Origin: Citrobacter werkmanii NBRC 105721
Lineage (GTDB): Bacteria > Pseudomonadota > Gammaproteobacteria > Enterobacterales > Enterobacteriaceae
Reading direction: 5' to 3'
Length of the DNA: 64,000 bases
Assembly (NCBI GenBank): GCA_000759755.1
Contig: BBMW01000016.1
Span: forward strand, 62,001-126,000
How positions within the stretch are numbered: position 1 is the first letter of the stretch; every line of letters begins with the position of its first letter. The notes under the pieces were generated by a model. It had not been told where the DNA came from, did no database searches, and saw only the letters and a program-made list of their open reading frames with translations. The position numbers were made by a program, and so were the translations under genes. Positions 15,693 through 30,889 of this stretch are shown here, in pieces.

Positions 15693-16220
15693 ATGAGCTT
15701 ACTCAACGTCCCTGCCGGTAAAGACCTGCCGGAAGATATCTACGTTGTTATCGAGATCCCTGCCAACGCAGATCCGATCAAATACGAAGTTGACAAAGAG
15801 AGCGGCGCCCTGTTCGTTGACCGCTTCATGTCCACCGCGATGTTCTATCCGTGCAACTACGGTTACATCAACCACACCCTGTCTCTGGATGGCGATCCGG
15901 TTGACGTTCTGGTCCCGACTCCGTACCCGCTGGAGCCAGGTTCAGTGATCCGCTGCCGTCCGGTAGGCGTTCTGAAAATGACCGACGAATCCGGTGAAGA
16001 TGCGAAACTGGTTGCGGTACCGCACACCAAGCTGAGCAAAGAATACGATCACATCAAAGATGTGTCCGACCTGCCGGAACTGCTGAAAGCGCAGATCACC
16101 CACTTCTTCGAGCATTACAAGGATCTCGAAGCAGGCAAATGGGTAAAAGTTGACGGTTGGGACAACGCCGAAGCGGCTAAAGCTGAAATCGTTGCTTCCT
16201 TCGAGCGCGCGAAGAAGTAA
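15693..16220 (+). CDS. ppa: Inorganic pyrophosphatase
   Basis: A 175-residue family I soluble pyrophosphatase matching E. coli Ppa. It hydrolyses pyrophosphate to phosphate and so pulls biosynthetic reactions forward. The catalytic acidic cluster DGDPVDVLV (near residues 66-74) and the YGYINHT segment are visible. The start at 15693 ([11 protein letters not shown]) matches E. coli; the longer frame begins upstream in the leader. A strong terminator follows. Confidence 0.97.
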   Translation: MSLLNVPAGKDLPEDIYVVIEIPANADPIKYEVDKESGALFVDRFMSTAMFYPCNYGYINHTLSLDGDPVDVLVPTPYPLEPGSVIRCRPVGVLKMTDESGEDAKLVAVPHTKLSKEYDHIKDVSDLPELLKAQITHFFEHYKDLEAGKWVKVDGWDNAEAAKAEIVASFERAKK

Positions 16221-16238
16221 TTCTTACTTATGATGCTT

Positions 16239-16262
16239 AGCCCCGCATGTCGGGGCTTTTTT
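16239..16262 (+). terminator. Terminator after ppa
   Basis: AGCCCCG stem, CATGT loop, CGGGGCT stem and a TTTTT run, 18 bases after the ppa stop. Confidence 0.92.
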
Positions 16263-16297
16263 GTGCCCAAATGCGAGTGCAACGGGCACATAAAACA

Positions 16298-16318
16298 ACG
16301 CCACCCGAGGGTGGCGTG
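16298..16318 (-). terminator. Terminator after ytfP
   Basis: On the minus strand ACGCCACCC and GGGTGGCGT pair around a three-base loop and are followed by TGTTTTA. It ends the tamA-tamB-ytfP transcript. Confidence 0.8.
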
Positions 16319-16324
16319 TTCATA

Positions 16325-16669
16325 TCAGTACTGGTCTCTGTCTAACCAGTTACCGCTTTCAATCAGCGTTAAGCCATCAACCGGACGTTGGTACACGTAC
16401 ATCCATGCACTTCCGTACGGCGTTTGAATTAGCTGGCGTGCGTATTCACCACCACGGGTACGCAGAGCGTCAAGCTCTGCCAGCGTGGCGTTATCAATAC
16501 GATAAACTTCCCCGTGTACTGTTCCATTTCCCGGAACGGCGCCTGGATAGTGGCCCAGGCTGTACAACTGGTAGTTGTCGATACTGAAATTTCCCAGCAA
16601 CAGGGCATTGGTCATCCAGTGGCTGTTGCCTTGTTTGGTTCGTAAACTGCCGTAGACAAATATTCGCAT
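16325..16669 (-). CDS. ytfP: Gamma-glutamylcyclotransferase-fold protein YtfP
   Basis: A 114-residue protein of the GGCT/AIG2-like family, one residue longer than E. coli YtfP. The N-terminal MRIFVYGSLRTKQGNSHWM carries the family YGSLR motif (residues 6-10), and the acidic LAELDALRTRGGEY region contains the probable catalytic glutamate. The physiological substrate is not known. It begins 2 bases after the tamB stop and is the last gene of the tamAB transcript. Confidence 0.93.
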   Translation of the reverse strand: MRIFVYGSLRTKQGNSHWMTNALLLGNFSIDNYQLYSLGHYPGAVPGNGTVHGEVYRIDNATLAELDALRTRGGEYARQLIQTPYGSAWMYVYQRPVDGLTLIESGNWLDRDQY

Positions 16670-16671
16670 TG

Positions 16672-22250
<5,579 letters not shown>

Positions 22251-22390
22251 TCAACAATAAGAGTTGAAAAACAGACGACAACCCAAATATTTCTTATGTT
22301 TAACTCTAGACGTATTCATGCCGTTTATTGTGGGCAAAGACGCGTCTCGTTACAACCTTAACCCAAATGACTGATTTCGGGAGAACGGCC

Positions 22391-23029
22391 ATGAGTTTAT
22401 TTGATAGAAAGCATCTCGTTACTCAAGCAGATGCGCTACCTGGACGCAACACCCCGATGCCAGTGGCAACGCTGCATGCGGTTAACCAACATTCGATGAC
22501 CAACGTGCCCGACGGTATGGAAATCGCCCTTTTCGCCATGGGATGTTTCTGGGGCGTGGAGCGTTTATTCTGGTCATTACCCGGCGTGTACAGCACCGCA
22601 GCCGGATACACCGGCGGCTATACCCCTAACCCGACCTATCGGGAAGTCTGTTCTGGCGATACCGGGCATGCCGAAGCGGTGCGCGTCGTCTATGACCCGC
22701 ATGTTATCAGCTACGAGCAACTGCTGCAGGTGTTCTGGGAAAATCACGACCCGGCGCAAGGTATGCGCCAGGGGAACGACCACGGTACGCAGTATCGTTC
22801 CGCTATTTATCCCTTAACGCCAGAGCAAACCGCCGCGGCACAGGCCAGCCTTGAGCGTTTTCAGGCGGCGATGACCGCCGCTGGCGACGAGCGCACCATT
22901 ACAACGGAAATCAGTACGGCAACCCCGTTCTATTATGCCGAAGACGATCACCAACAATATCTGCACAAAAATCCTTACGGCTACTGTGGAATTGGCGGGA
23001 TTGGCGTGTGTTTGCCACCACAAGGATAA
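22391..23029 (+). CDS. msrA: Peptide methionine-(S)-sulfoxide reductase A
   Basis: A 212-residue enzyme that reduces methionine-S-sulfoxide in proteins and free form. The catalytic Cys52 lies in [10 protein letters not shown], and the recycling cysteines lie near the C-terminus in [15 protein letters not shown]. The start at 22391 ([10 protein letters not shown]) follows E. coli; 21 upstream codons in frame have no family support. A hairpin terminator lies between it and ytfL. Confidence 0.97.
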   Translation: MSLFDRKHLVTQADALPGRNTPMPVATLHAVNQHSMTNVPDGMEIALFAMGCFWGVERLFWSLPGVYSTAAGYTGGYTPNPTYREVCSGDTGHAEAVRVVYDPHVISYEQLLQVFWENHDPAQGMRQGNDHGTQYRSAIYPLTPEQTAAAQASLERFQAAMTAAGDERTITTEISTATPFYYAEDDHQQYLHKNPYGYCGIGGIGVCLPPQG

Positions 23030-23083
23030 ATTTCCCCCTCTGGCGACGTTACAGTACCTTACGCTATACTAGCTCCTGAATTT

Positions 23084-23110
23084 ACCGGCTCACTTCCACG
23101 AGCCGGTTTT
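23084..23110 (+). terminator. Terminator after msrA
   Basis: ACCGGCT, a ten-base loop, AGCCGGT and TTT. The T run is short, so some read-through into ytfL is possible. Confidence 0.65.
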
Positions 23111-23180
23111 CAATGTGTATTTCACACGGATTTATCAACTTCTCCCTTCCGAGGATCTGACCCGAACGGTCGGATAAGAT

Positions 23181-24521
23181 ATGTTAAACAGTATTTTAGT
23201 CATTCTCTGCCTGATCGCCGTGAGTGCGTTTTTCTCGATATCCGAGATCTCGCTTGCCGCATCACGCAAAATCAAACTTAAGCTGCTTGCCGATGAAGGC
23301 AATGTGAACGCACAGCGTGTTTTGAAGATGCAGGAAAACCCCGGCATGTTTTTTACCGTGGTGCAGATTGGCCTAAACGCGGTCGCCATTCTCGGCGGTA
23401 TCGTTGGTGATGCGGCCTTTTCCCCGGCGTTTTACAGCCTGTTCTCAAAGTACTTCGCTCCAGAGCTGTCCGAACAGTTAAGTTTTATTCTGTCCTTCTC
23501 ACTGGTTACTGGCCTGTTCATCCTGTTCGCGGATTTAACCCCGAAACGCATCGGTATGATTGCGCCAGAAGCTGTGGCTTTGCGTATCATCAACCCGATG
23601 CGCTTCTGTCTGCTGGTCTTCCGCCCATTGGTATGGTTCTTTAACGGTCTGGCAAATAACATTTTCCGCCTGTTTAAAATTCCGATGGTGCGTAAAGATG
23701 ACATCACGTCAGACGACATTTACGCCGTGGTCGAAGCAGGTGCGCTGGCGGGTGTTCTGCGCAAGCAGGAACATGAGCTGATTGAAAATGTGTTCGAACT
23801 GGAATCCCGCACCGTACCGTCTTCAATGACCTCGCGCGAGAATATTATCTGGTTCGATCTTCACGAAGACGAGCAGAGCCTGAAGAACAAAGTGGCGGAA
23901 CATCCGCACTCCAAATTTCTGGTGTGTAACGAAGATATCGATCACATCATTGGCTATGTCGATTCAAAGGATCTCCTCAACCGCGTGCTGGCCAACCAGA
24001 GTATGGCGCTGAACAGCGGCGTGCAGATCCGCAATACGCTGATTGTCCCGGATACGCTGACGCTCTCTGAAGCGCTGGAAAGCTTCAAAACCGCAGGCGA
24101 AGATTTTGCCGTCATCATGAACGAGTATGCATTGGTGGTGGGGATTATCACGCTCAACGATGTGATGACGACGCTGATGGGCGATTTAGTCGGTCAGGGC
24201 CTGGAAGAGCAGATCGTGGCGCGTGATGAAAACTCATGGTTAGTCGACGGCGGTACGCCGATTGATGACGTCATGCGCGTCCTGGATATCGACGAATTCC
24301 CGCAGTCCGGCAACTATGAAACCATCGGCGGCTTTATGATGTTCATGTTGCGTAAAATCCCGAAACGCACCGACTCGGTGAAGTATTCAGGCTACAAATT
24401 TGAAGTAGTGGATATCGATAACTACAAGATCGATCAGCTGCTGGTGACGCGTCTGGACAGTAAACCTACCGTTCTGGTACCGAAACTGCCGGATGCGAAG
24501 GAAGAGGCAAAGGCGTCATAG
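23181..24521 (+). CDS. paeA: CorC/CNNM-type membrane protein YtfL (PaeA)
   Basis: A 446-residue protein with an N-terminal CNNM transmembrane domain (four segments within residues 1-150), two CBS domains (about 205-330) and a CorC_HlyC domain at the C-terminus. E. coli and Salmonella YtfL, renamed PaeA, protects stationary cells from putrescine and cadaverine and is proposed to export them. A start at 23181 matches E. coli. It has its own strong terminator. Confidence 0.94.
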   Translation: MLNSILVILCLIAVSAFFSISEISLAASRKIKLKLLADEGNVNAQRVLKMQENPGMFFTVVQIGLNAVAILGGIVGDAAFSPAFYSLFSKYFAPELSEQLSFILSFSLVTGLFILFADLTPKRIGMIAPEAVALRIINPMRFCLLVFRPLVWFFNGLANNIFRLFKIPMVRKDDITSDDIYAVVEAGALAGVLRKQEHELIENVFELESRTVPSSMTSRENIIWFDLHEDEQSLKNKVAEHPHSKFLVCNEDIDHIIGYVDSKDLLNRVLANQSMALNSGVQIRNTLIVPDTLTLSEALESFKTAGEDFAVIMNEYALVVGIITLNDVMTTLMGDLVGQGLEEQIVARDENSWLVDGGTPIDDVMRVLDIDEFPQSGNYETIGGFMMFMLRKIPKRTDSVKYSGYKFEVVDIDNYKIDQLLVTRLDSKPTVLVPKLPDAKEEAKAS

Positions 24522-24539
24522 CGCCTTGCAGAAACATCA

Positions 24540-24567
24540 ACGGCTCCTGTCCTGGAGCCGTTTTTTT
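24540..24567 (+). terminator. Terminator after ytfL
   Basis: CGGCTCC, loop TGTCCT, GGAGCCG, then seven T residues. It ends ytfL transcription before the convergent ytfK. Confidence 0.93.
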
Positions 24568-24588
24568 AACTACCGCATAGCACTTTGA

Positions 24589-24795
24589 TCAAGCCATCTC
24601 AGTTTGCAGACGCAAGACCTGACGGTTAACTTCGGACATCACGGAAAAATGCAGCTTGTCCTTCACTTTTGGGATAAGAATCTTACCCTTATCAAATTCA
24701 AAAGCGCCTACATCCTTGATATATAACCGTCCACGAAACAGGATCTTCACGTACTTCGCCACCTGCAGCGGGTTGTATCGTTGGAAAATTTTCAT
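24589..24795 (-). CDS. ytfK: Stringent-response modulator YtfK
   Basis: A 68-residue DUF1107 protein, nearly identical to E. coli YtfK ([17 protein letters not shown]). It binds SpoT and tips it towards (p)ppGpp synthesis during phosphate or fatty-acid starvation. The start at 24795 was chosen from the E. coli protein; a longer frame runs 66 bases upstream. It is convergent with ytfL. Confidence 0.94.
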   Translation of the reverse strand: MKIFQRYNPLQVAKYVKILFRGRLYIKDVGAFEFDKGKILIPKVKDKLHFSVMSEVNRQVLRLQTEMA

Positions 24796-25122
24796 TGTTG
24801 TCTCCTGCTGAGCATTACGCCTTTGCGGTACCACAATCGGTCCGACAATCCTCAGGCGCAAATTTTAATGCCCTATGACTATAGACTATCTCGTTGATGT
24901 TTCCAGCGTGTATAAGTTTATTTACCTTCCAGTTACAATTATTCAGAATTATCTTTTCAACGCTTCGCTGTCTTCAGTATAAGCCTTCGATTTTCGCAGG
25001 ATTTGTGCGCCCGTCCGCAAACTGGCATCGCGCTTGCGGGAAAAAGCATCAATCGCACATATGATTAAATTCCAGGCCCAAGTGGTCGGATCACCTGCAA
25101 AATAAAGAAAGAAGGAAAACCT
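24796..25122. other. Divergent ytfK-ytfJ intergenic region
   Basis: 327 bases without a gene. The first half is AT-rich and should carry the ytfK promoter; a TATGAT at 25060-25065 is a possible -10 for ytfJ. I saw no convincing operator, repeat or small RNA. Confidence 0.5.
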
Positions 25123-25680
25123 ATGACCTTACGAAAACTGCTGGCGCTGTCGTGCCTGCTGCTGCCGATGATTGCCTCCGCCCATAAGTTTGAGACTGAC
25201 CAGCGCGTACCGCCGGTGGGGATCGCCGATCGCGGCGAACTGATTCTCGATAACGATAAGTTTAGCTACAAAAGCTGGAATAGCGCGCAACTGCCCGGCA
25301 AAGTACGCATTGTGCAACACATTGCCGGACGCACCTCCGCCAAAGAGAAAAACGCGAACCTGATTGAAGCCATCAAAGCGGCGAACCTGCCGCACGACAA
25401 ATACCAGACCACCACTATCGTCAACACGGATGACGCCATTCCTGGCTCCGGTATGTTTGTGCGCAGCAGTCTGGAGAGCAATAAGAAGCTCTACCCATGG
25501 TCACAATTTATCGTCGACAGCAACGGCATTGCGCGTAAAGCCTGGCAACTGGATGAAGAAAGCTCAGCTATTGCGGTACTCGATAAGGACGGACGCGTAC
25601 AGTGGGCAAAAGATGGCGCATTAACGCAGGAAGAGGTGCAGCAGGTGATTACCCTGCTGCACAAATTGCTCAGTAAATAG
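25123..25680 (+). CDS. ytfJ: Periplasmic YtfJ-family protein
   Basis: A 185-residue protein with a signal peptide (1-20, ending IASA) followed by [13 protein letters not shown]. The fold is thioredoxin/AhpC-like by family, but no CxxC pair is visible. Its role is unknown. AGAAGGAAA precedes the ATG. The 3' end overlaps the convergent cysQ by 11 bases. Confidence 0.9.
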   Translation: MTLRKLLALSCLLLPMIASAHKFETDQRVPPVGIADRGELILDNDKFSYKSWNSAQLPGKVRIVQHIAGRTSAKEKNANLIEAIKAANLPHDKYQTTTIVNTDDAIPGSGMFVRSSLESNKKLYPWSQFIVDSNGIARKAWQLDEESSAIAVLDKDGRVQWAKDGALTQEEVQQVITLLHKLLSK

Positions 25681-26410
25681 AGACGCGGAAGCCGGGGTTG
25701 AGGAACGATTCACGTGGGGTATAGTCCAGAGGTTTCCCCTGCCAGTCGTGAACGTGCGCTCCGGCTGCGGCGGCAACGGCGTGGCCAGCGGCAGTGTCCC
25801 AGACGTTAGTTGGCCCAAAACGCGGATACAGCTGCGCGCGCCCTTCCGCCACCAGGCAGAATTTCAGCGACGATCCAATCGACGTGGTCTGGTGCTCGCC
25901 CAGTTGTTGCAGATACTCTTTTAACTCATTGTCGGCATGCGAACGGCTAATCACCACCAGCGGTGGACGCGCGTCACGTACCTGGATTTGTTTGCGCACA
26001 CCGCACTCTTCTTTCCACGCTTTACTTTCTGCCGCACTGTACATGACCTTCATTACTGGCGCGTAAACCACACCAAGCACCGGCTTTCCCTGCTCAATCA
26101 GCGCAATATTGACGGTAAATTCACCGTTACGTTTAATAAACTCTTTGGTACCGTCCAACGGATCGACCAGCCAGTAGCGCTGCCAGTGCTGGCGAACATC
26201 CCAGCCAGGAGGGGCTTCTTCAGACAGAACCGGAATATCCGGCGTCAGCGCCTGTAATCCTTCGAGGATCACCGTATGCGCAGCGATATCCGCCGCCGTG
26301 ACCGGAGAATCATCCTGCTTGCTGGTAATCTCCATCGGTTTGATTCCATCGTAGACCTGCATAATGGCATCGCCCGCGTTCCGTGCAAGCTGGCATACAT
26401 GTTCTAACAT
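25670..26410 (-). CDS. cysQ: 3'(2'),5'-bisphosphate nucleotidase CysQ
   Basis: A 246-residue inositol-monophosphatase-family enzyme, the same length as in E. coli. It dephosphorylates PAP (and PAPS) left by sulfate assimilation. Metal motifs are visible as LSEEAPP (near 62-68) and DPLDGTKEF (near 83-91), with WDTAAGHA near residue 205. It is divergent from cpdB. Confidence 0.96.
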   Translation of the reverse strand: MLEHVCQLARNAGDAIMQVYDGIKPMEITSKQDDSPVTAADIAAHTVILEGLQALTPDIPVLSEEAPPGWDVRQHWQRYWLVDPLDGTKEFIKRNGEFTVNIALIEQGKPVLGVVYAPVMKVMYSAAESKAWKEECGVRKQIQVRDARPPLVVISRSHADNELKEYLQQLGEHQTTSIGSSLKFCLVAEGRAQLYPRFGPTNVWDTAAGHAVAAAAGAHVHDWQGKPLDYTPRESFLNPGFRVSIY

Positions 26411-26596
26411 TCTCCACCTCGTTTGTCAGTGGTGTTAACTCGTTGTTTTACTTATACCCGATCGTCAGGGGATCCGCCAACTGTGATAGCGTCTGCGGTT
26501 TTAAACGCTATATTCATGTCATGATTCACAGTTCTGTAAGCAAGAAGATTTATATACATTTTCTTTTGTGGCTTAGATCTTAAAAGGATGCCCCTG

Positions 26597-28540
26597 ATGA
26601 TTAAGTTTAGTGCAACGCTTCTGGCAACGCTGATTGCAGCCAGCGTGAATGCCGCGACCGTCGATCTGCGAATAATGGAAACCACTGATTTACATAGCAA
26701 TATGATGGATTTCGATTATTACAAAGACACGCCGACTGAAAAATTTGGCCTGGTGCGTACGGCAAGTCTGATCAACGCCGCGCGTGGTGAAGTCAAAAAC
26801 AGCGTGCTGGTTGATAATGGCGATCTGATTCAGGGCAGCCCGCTCGGGGATTACATGGCGGCCAAAGGGCTGAAAGCGGGCGAAACTCACCCGGTATATA
26901 AGGCGCTGAATACTCTGGATTACGCGGTAGGTAACCTCGGCAATCATGAATTCAACTACGGTCTGGAGTATCTGCACAACGCGCTGGCCGGAGCGAAGTT
27001 CCCCTACGTTAACGCCAATATCATCGACGTTAAGACCAAAAAGCCGCTGTTTACGCCTTATCTGATCAAAGACACTGAGGTAATTGACCAGGAAGGTAAC
27101 AAGCAGACGCTGAAGATTGGCTATATCGGCTTCGTGCCACCACAAATCATGACCTGGGATAAAGCCAACCTCAGCGGCAAAGTGACGGTAAATGACATCA
27201 CCGAAACCGCACGTAAGTATGTGCCGGAAATGCGGAAAAAAGGCGCTGATGTCGTGGTGGTGGTTGCTCACTCCGGGCTTTCTGCCGACCCGTATCAGAC
27301 GATGGCGGAAAACTCCGTTTATTACCTCAGCGAAGTACCGGGCGTGGATGCCATTATGTTTGGTCACGCTCACGCCGTCTTCCCAGGTAAAGACTTTGCC
27401 AATATAAAAGGCGCAGATATCACAAAAGGTACGCTGAATGGGGTTCCTGCGGTGATGCCGGGTATGTGGGGCGATCACCTGGGCGTGGTGGATTTAGTGC
27501 TGAATAACGACAGCGGTAAATGGCAGGTCACTCAGGCGAAAGCCGAGGCGCGCCCGATCTATGACGCCGCAGCCAAAAAATCACTGGCAGCAGAAGACAA
27601 AAAAATCGTTGAGATCCTGAAAGCCGATCACGACGCCACGCGTGAGTTTGTCAGCAAACCGATCGGTAAATCCGCCGACAACATGTACAGCTATCTGGCG
27701 CTGGTACAGGATGACCCGACCGTACAGGTGGTGAACAACGCGCAGAAAGCCTATGTGGAACACTTTATTCAGGGCGATCCGGATCTGGCAAAACTGCCGG
27801 TACTTTCCGCCGCCGCGCCGTTTAAGGTCGGTGGACGCAAGAACGATCCGGCCAGCTTCGTAGAAGTCGAAAAAGGCCAGTTAACCTTCCGTAACGCCGC
27901 TGATTTGTATCTCTATCCCAACACTCTGGTGGTGGTGAAAGCCAGCGGTAAAGAGGTGAAAGAGTGGCTGGAATGTTCCGCCGGGCAGTTCAATCAGATT
28001 GATATCCACAGCAGCAAACCACAGTCGTTGATTAACTGGGATGGCTTCCGTACCTATAATTTCGACGTGATTGACGGCGTGAATTATCAGATTGATGTTT
28101 CACAACCCGCCCGCTACGACGGCGAGTGCCAGACCATCAACCCAAAAGCAGAGCGGATTAAGAATCTGACCTTTAACGGTAAGCCTGTCGACCCTAACGC
28201 CATCTTCCTCGTCGCGACCAACAACTACCGCGCCTACGGCGGTAAGTTTGCCGGAACCGGCGACAGCCACATCGCGTTTGCTTCTCCGGATGAAAACCGC
28301 TCGGTGCTGGCCGCGTGGATTGGTGCTGAGACGAAGCGTGCCGGTGAAATTCACCCGGCGGCAGATAACAACTGGCGTCTGGCGCCAATTCATAGCGACA
28401 CACCACTGGATATTCGCTTTGAAACATCACCGTCTGATAAAGCCGCTGCATTTATTAAAGAGAAAGGCCAGTATCCGCTGAAGAAAGTCGCGACCGATGA
28501 TATCGGCTTTGCGATTTATCAGCTGGATTTGAGTAAGTAA
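26597..28540 (+). CDS. cpdB: Periplasmic 2',3'-cyclic-nucleotide 2'-phosphodiesterase
   Basis: A 647-residue periplasmic enzyme, the same length as in E. coli. A signal peptide (1-19) precedes a metallophosphatase domain with [26 protein letters not shown] and [10 protein letters not shown], followed by the 5'-nucleotidase C-terminal domain. It hydrolyses 2',3'-cyclic nucleotides and 3'-nucleotides for nucleoside scavenging. The start at 26597 ([10 protein letters not shown]) matches E. coli. A REP follows. Confidence 0.97.
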   Translation: MIKFSATLLATLIAASVNAATVDLRIMETTDLHSNMMDFDYYKDTPTEKFGLVRTASLINAARGEVKNSVLVDNGDLIQGSPLGDYMAAKGLKAGETHPVYKALNTLDYAVGNLGNHEFNYGLEYLHNALAGAKFPYVNANIIDVKTKKPLFTPYLIKDTEVIDQEGNKQTLKIGYIGFVPPQIMTWDKANLSGKVTVNDITETARKYVPEMRKKGADVVVVVAHSGLSADPYQTMAENSVYYLSEVPGVDAIMFGHAHAVFPGKDFANIKGADITKGTLNGVPAVMPGMWGDHLGVVDLVLNNDSGKWQVTQAKAEARPIYDAAAKKSLAAEDKKIVEILKADHDATREFVSKPIGKSADNMYSYLALVQDDPTVQVVNNAQKAYVEHFIQGDPDLAKLPVLSAAAPFKVGGRKNDPASFVEVEKGQLTFRNAADLYLYPNTLVVVKASGKEVKEWLECSAGQFNQIDIHSSKPQSLINWDGFRTYNFDVIDGVNYQIDVSQPARYDGECQTINPKAERIKNLTFNGKPVDPNAIFLVATNNYRAYGGKFAGTGDSHIAFASPDENRSVLAAWIGAETKRAGEIHPAADNNWRLAPIHSDTPLDIRFETSPSDKAAAFIKEKGQYPLKKVATDDIGFAIYQLDLSK

Positions 28541-28546
28541 CTTTCG

Positions 28547-28583
28547 TGCCGGATGCGACGCAACAGCGTCTTATCCGGCCTAC
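28547..28583. repeat. REP element between cpdB and ytfH
   Basis: GTGCCGGATGCGACGC and GCGTCTTATCCGGCCTAC arms, between the two convergent genes. Confidence 0.9.
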
Positions 28584-28587
28584 AAAA

Positions 28588-28974
28588 CTACGCAGCCCGC
28601 TCATCTCGCTGCGCCAAAACCTGCGGCAAATTCAGTTCTATCCAGTCCGCCAGCGCGGCAACTTTATCGCTCACCTGCTCACCCAACGGCGTCAGGCTAT
28701 ATTCCACATGCGGCGGCACCACCGGATAAGAGACTCGATTGATAAACCCGTCCTGCTCAAGCGCCTGAAGCGATTGCGCCAGCATCTTTTCGCTGACGCC
28801 GCCCATCTTACGGCGCAAATCGCTAAAGCGGTGCGTACCGTCGCGCAGCGCCACCAGAATTAACACGCCCCAGCGGCTGGTGACGTGTTTTAACACCTCG
28901 CGGGAGGGACACTGTTCGGCAAACAAATTGCCATCGCGTAATTGCTGGGAGAGCGTCGACGCTGTCATTTTCAT
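28588..28974 (-). CDS. ytfH: HxlR-family regulator YtfH
   Basis: A 128-residue winged-helix protein of the HxlR family, close to E. coli YtfH. The HTH is seen in FSDLRRKMGGVSEKMLAQSL and the wing follows in VVPPHVEYSLTPLG. A cysteine in EQCPSREVLKHV near residue 20 may sense electrophiles or oxidants, as in related HxlR/QorR/YodB proteins. It is divergent from qorB and probably controls it and itself. Confidence 0.93.
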   Translation of the reverse strand: MKMTASTLSQQLRDGNLFAEQCPSREVLKHVTSRWGVLILVALRDGTHRFSDLRRKMGGVSEKMLAQSLQALEQDGFINRVSYPVVPPHVEYSLTPLGEQVSDKVAALADWIELNLPQVLAQRDERAA

Positions 28975-28992
28975 ACTAACCTTTTTGTGCGT

Positions 28993-29009
28993 ACTTACTA
29001 AAAGTTAGT
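28993..29009. promoter_or_regulatory. Candidate YtfH operator
   Basis: ACTTACT, three bases, AGTTAGT: a near-perfect dyad (6/7) in the 84-base gap between the divergent ytfH and qorB. HxlR-family repressors usually bind such dyads in the shared promoter. Confidence 0.55.
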
Positions 29010-29058
29010 TTAAGTGTTAGCGTGATTAAACACAAGACCAATACCAAGGAGTTACCCC

Positions 29059-29907
29059 ATGATCGCAATTACCGGTGCCACCGGCCAACTGGGCCAACAC
29101 GTTATTGAATCGCTACTGAAAACCGTTCCTGCCAGCCAGATTGTGGCAATTGTGCGTAATCCCTCTAAAGCGACGGCGCTTAGCCAGCAGGGCATTACCG
29201 TTCGCCAGGCGGATTACAGCGATGAAGCCGCCTTGACGGCTGCCTTACAGGGTATTGACAAGCTACTGCTAATCTCGTCGAGCGAAGTGGGACAACGTGC
29301 CCCGCAGCATCGCAACGTGATTAATGCAGCAAAGGCTGCCCACGTGAAATTTATCGCCTACACCAGCCTGCTGCACGCCGACACCTCCCCGCTGGGGCTG
29401 GCTGATGAGCATGTGGCAACCGAGAAGATGCTGGCTGAATCCGGTATCGCCTACGCGCTGCTGCGTAACGGCTGGTACACCGAAAACTATCTCGCCAGCG
29501 CACCGGCTGCACTGGAACACGGTGTGTTTATCGGGGCTGCAGGTGAAGGCAAAATCGCCTCAGCGACCCGCGCCGACTATGCCGCTGCCGCCGCGCGCGT
29601 CATCAGTGAAGACGGTCATTCCGGTAAAACCTATGAGCTGGCGGGCGACGCAGGCTGGACCCTGAGCCAGTTGGCTGCCGAGCTGGCAAAACAGAGTGGT
29701 AAAAAAGTGGGGTATCAGAACCTGAGCGAAGCTGATTTTGCCGCAGCGCTGAAAGGCTTTGGTCTGCCTGCCGGGCTGGCGGAGATGCTGGCTGATTCTG
29801 ACGTTGGTGCCTCTAAAGGCGGTCTGTTCGATGACAGCCATACGCTGAGCAAACTGATTGGTCGCCCAACCACATCATTGGCTGACAGCGTCAAAAGCAT
29901 CGTATAA
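29059..29907 (+). CDS. qorB: NAD(P)H:quinone oxidoreductase 2
   Basis: A 282-residue short-chain NmrA-like oxidoreductase, close to E. coli QorB (YtfG, 286 residues). The NADPH-binding motif GATGQLGQHV is at residues 5-14. It reduces quinones. AAGGAG precedes the ATG. It lies next to the divergent ytfH, a typical pairing of a redox enzyme with an HxlR sensor. Confidence 0.94.
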   Translation: MIAITGATGQLGQHVIESLLKTVPASQIVAIVRNPSKATALSQQGITVRQADYSDEAALTAALQGIDKLLLISSSEVGQRAPQHRNVINAAKAAHVKFIAYTSLLHADTSPLGLADEHVATEKMLAESGIAYALLRNGWYTENYLASAPAALEHGVFIGAAGEGKIASATRADYAAAAARVISEDGHSGKTYELAGDAGWTLSQLAAELAKQSGKKVGYQNLSEADFAAALKGFGLPAGLAEMLADSDVGASKGGLFDDSHTLSKLIGRPTTSLADSVKSIV

Positions 29908-29988
29908 GTGTTAAAAATTAGTTAATTGTGGTGGCATCCCCGCGCATCCTCTCTGATAATGACAGGATGATGCGTGGGGAGAGAAAAC

Positions 29989-30813
29989 GTGCAAGGTGTA
30001 CCTGAGCAGTTTATTGATGAAAAAGACAGCGCCCGCTTTCGCCATCTGCCGCAGGTGCCGGGCGTTGAGCTGTATCATGCGCACATCTCACGTTACGCCT
30101 TTGAACCACATACCCATGAAGCGTTTGGCATTGGCGCGATAGAAGCCGGAGCCGAACGTTTTCGCTATCGTGGTACGCAGTACGTCGCGCCCGCCCATTC
30201 TGTCGTCACCATGAATCCCGATGAGTTGCATACCGGCGAAGCCGAAACCGCCGATGGCTGGCGCTATCGGATGATCTATCTTGAGCCCGATCTTCTGGAA
30301 GAGGTCACCGGAATCCGCCACTGGTGGTTTCATGACGTAACGCGCCACGATCCGCTGCGCTCGCGGCAGATCTGCTCGCTGATCCACGGCCTGTGGAACA
30401 CGGAGGATGCGCTGGCGCAAAAAGGGTTATTGCTCGATCTGATCGACACCTTCCAGCCGCTGGCCCGCCATGCGCCAACATCTGCAGAAGGGGCGCATCG
30501 CTTTGAACGGGTACGCGAGTATCTGCATGATAATTACATGCACCCGATAACGCTCGACGAACTGGCGCGGGTTGCCTCACTGAGTCCCTGGCATTTTCAA
30601 CGCCAGTTTAAATCTCATTTCCACGTTACGCCGCACCAAATGCTGATGGCCATTCGCCTGTGGCGCGCCAAAGGTTTTCTCACTCACGGAATGCCCGCCG
30701 CAGAGGTCGCTGCCGCAACCGGTTTGACCGACCAGTCGCATCTCACCCGCGCATTTACTCATCGCTACGGCATTACGCCGGTACGTTATCAGAAGCAGGT
30801 TTATTCGCGCTAA
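29989..30813 (+). CDS. AraC-family transcriptional regulator
   Basis: About 274 residues. The N-terminal cupin-like domain (HISRYAFEPHTHEAFGIGAIEAG) resembles the AraC effector domain, and the C-terminal part (from about 175) has two HTH motifs, including LDELARVASLSPWHFQRQFKSHF and AAEVAAATGLTDQSHLTRAF. A GTG at 29989 behind GGGGAG was chosen; a GTG five codons upstream is also possible. It lies 76 bases before ytfF in the same direction, so it may regulate that transporter. I do not know this gene from K-12 at this place. Confidence 0.88.
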   Translation: MQGVPEQFIDEKDSARFRHLPQVPGVELYHAHISRYAFEPHTHEAFGIGAIEAGAERFRYRGTQYVAPAHSVVTMNPDELHTGEAETADGWRYRMIYLEPDLLEEVTGIRHWWFHDVTRHDPLRSRQICSLIHGLWNTEDALAQKGLLLDLIDTFQPLARHAPTSAEGAHRFERVREYLHDNYMHPITLDELARVASLSPWHFQRQFKSHFHVTPHQMLMAIRLWRAKGFLTHGMPAAEVAAATGLTDQSHLTRAFTHRYGITPVRYQKQVYSR

Positions 30814-30889
30814 TGCGCAATCTCATACAATACGGCTGCACTCTCCCTGCCTACACTCAACGCAATGTTTAATGATGTGGATGTTAACA

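Noticed and set aside
26690-27478. 262-codon minus-strand open frame inside cpdB
   Set aside because: Antisense to the conserved metallophosphatase domain; no start signal and no homology that I recognise.
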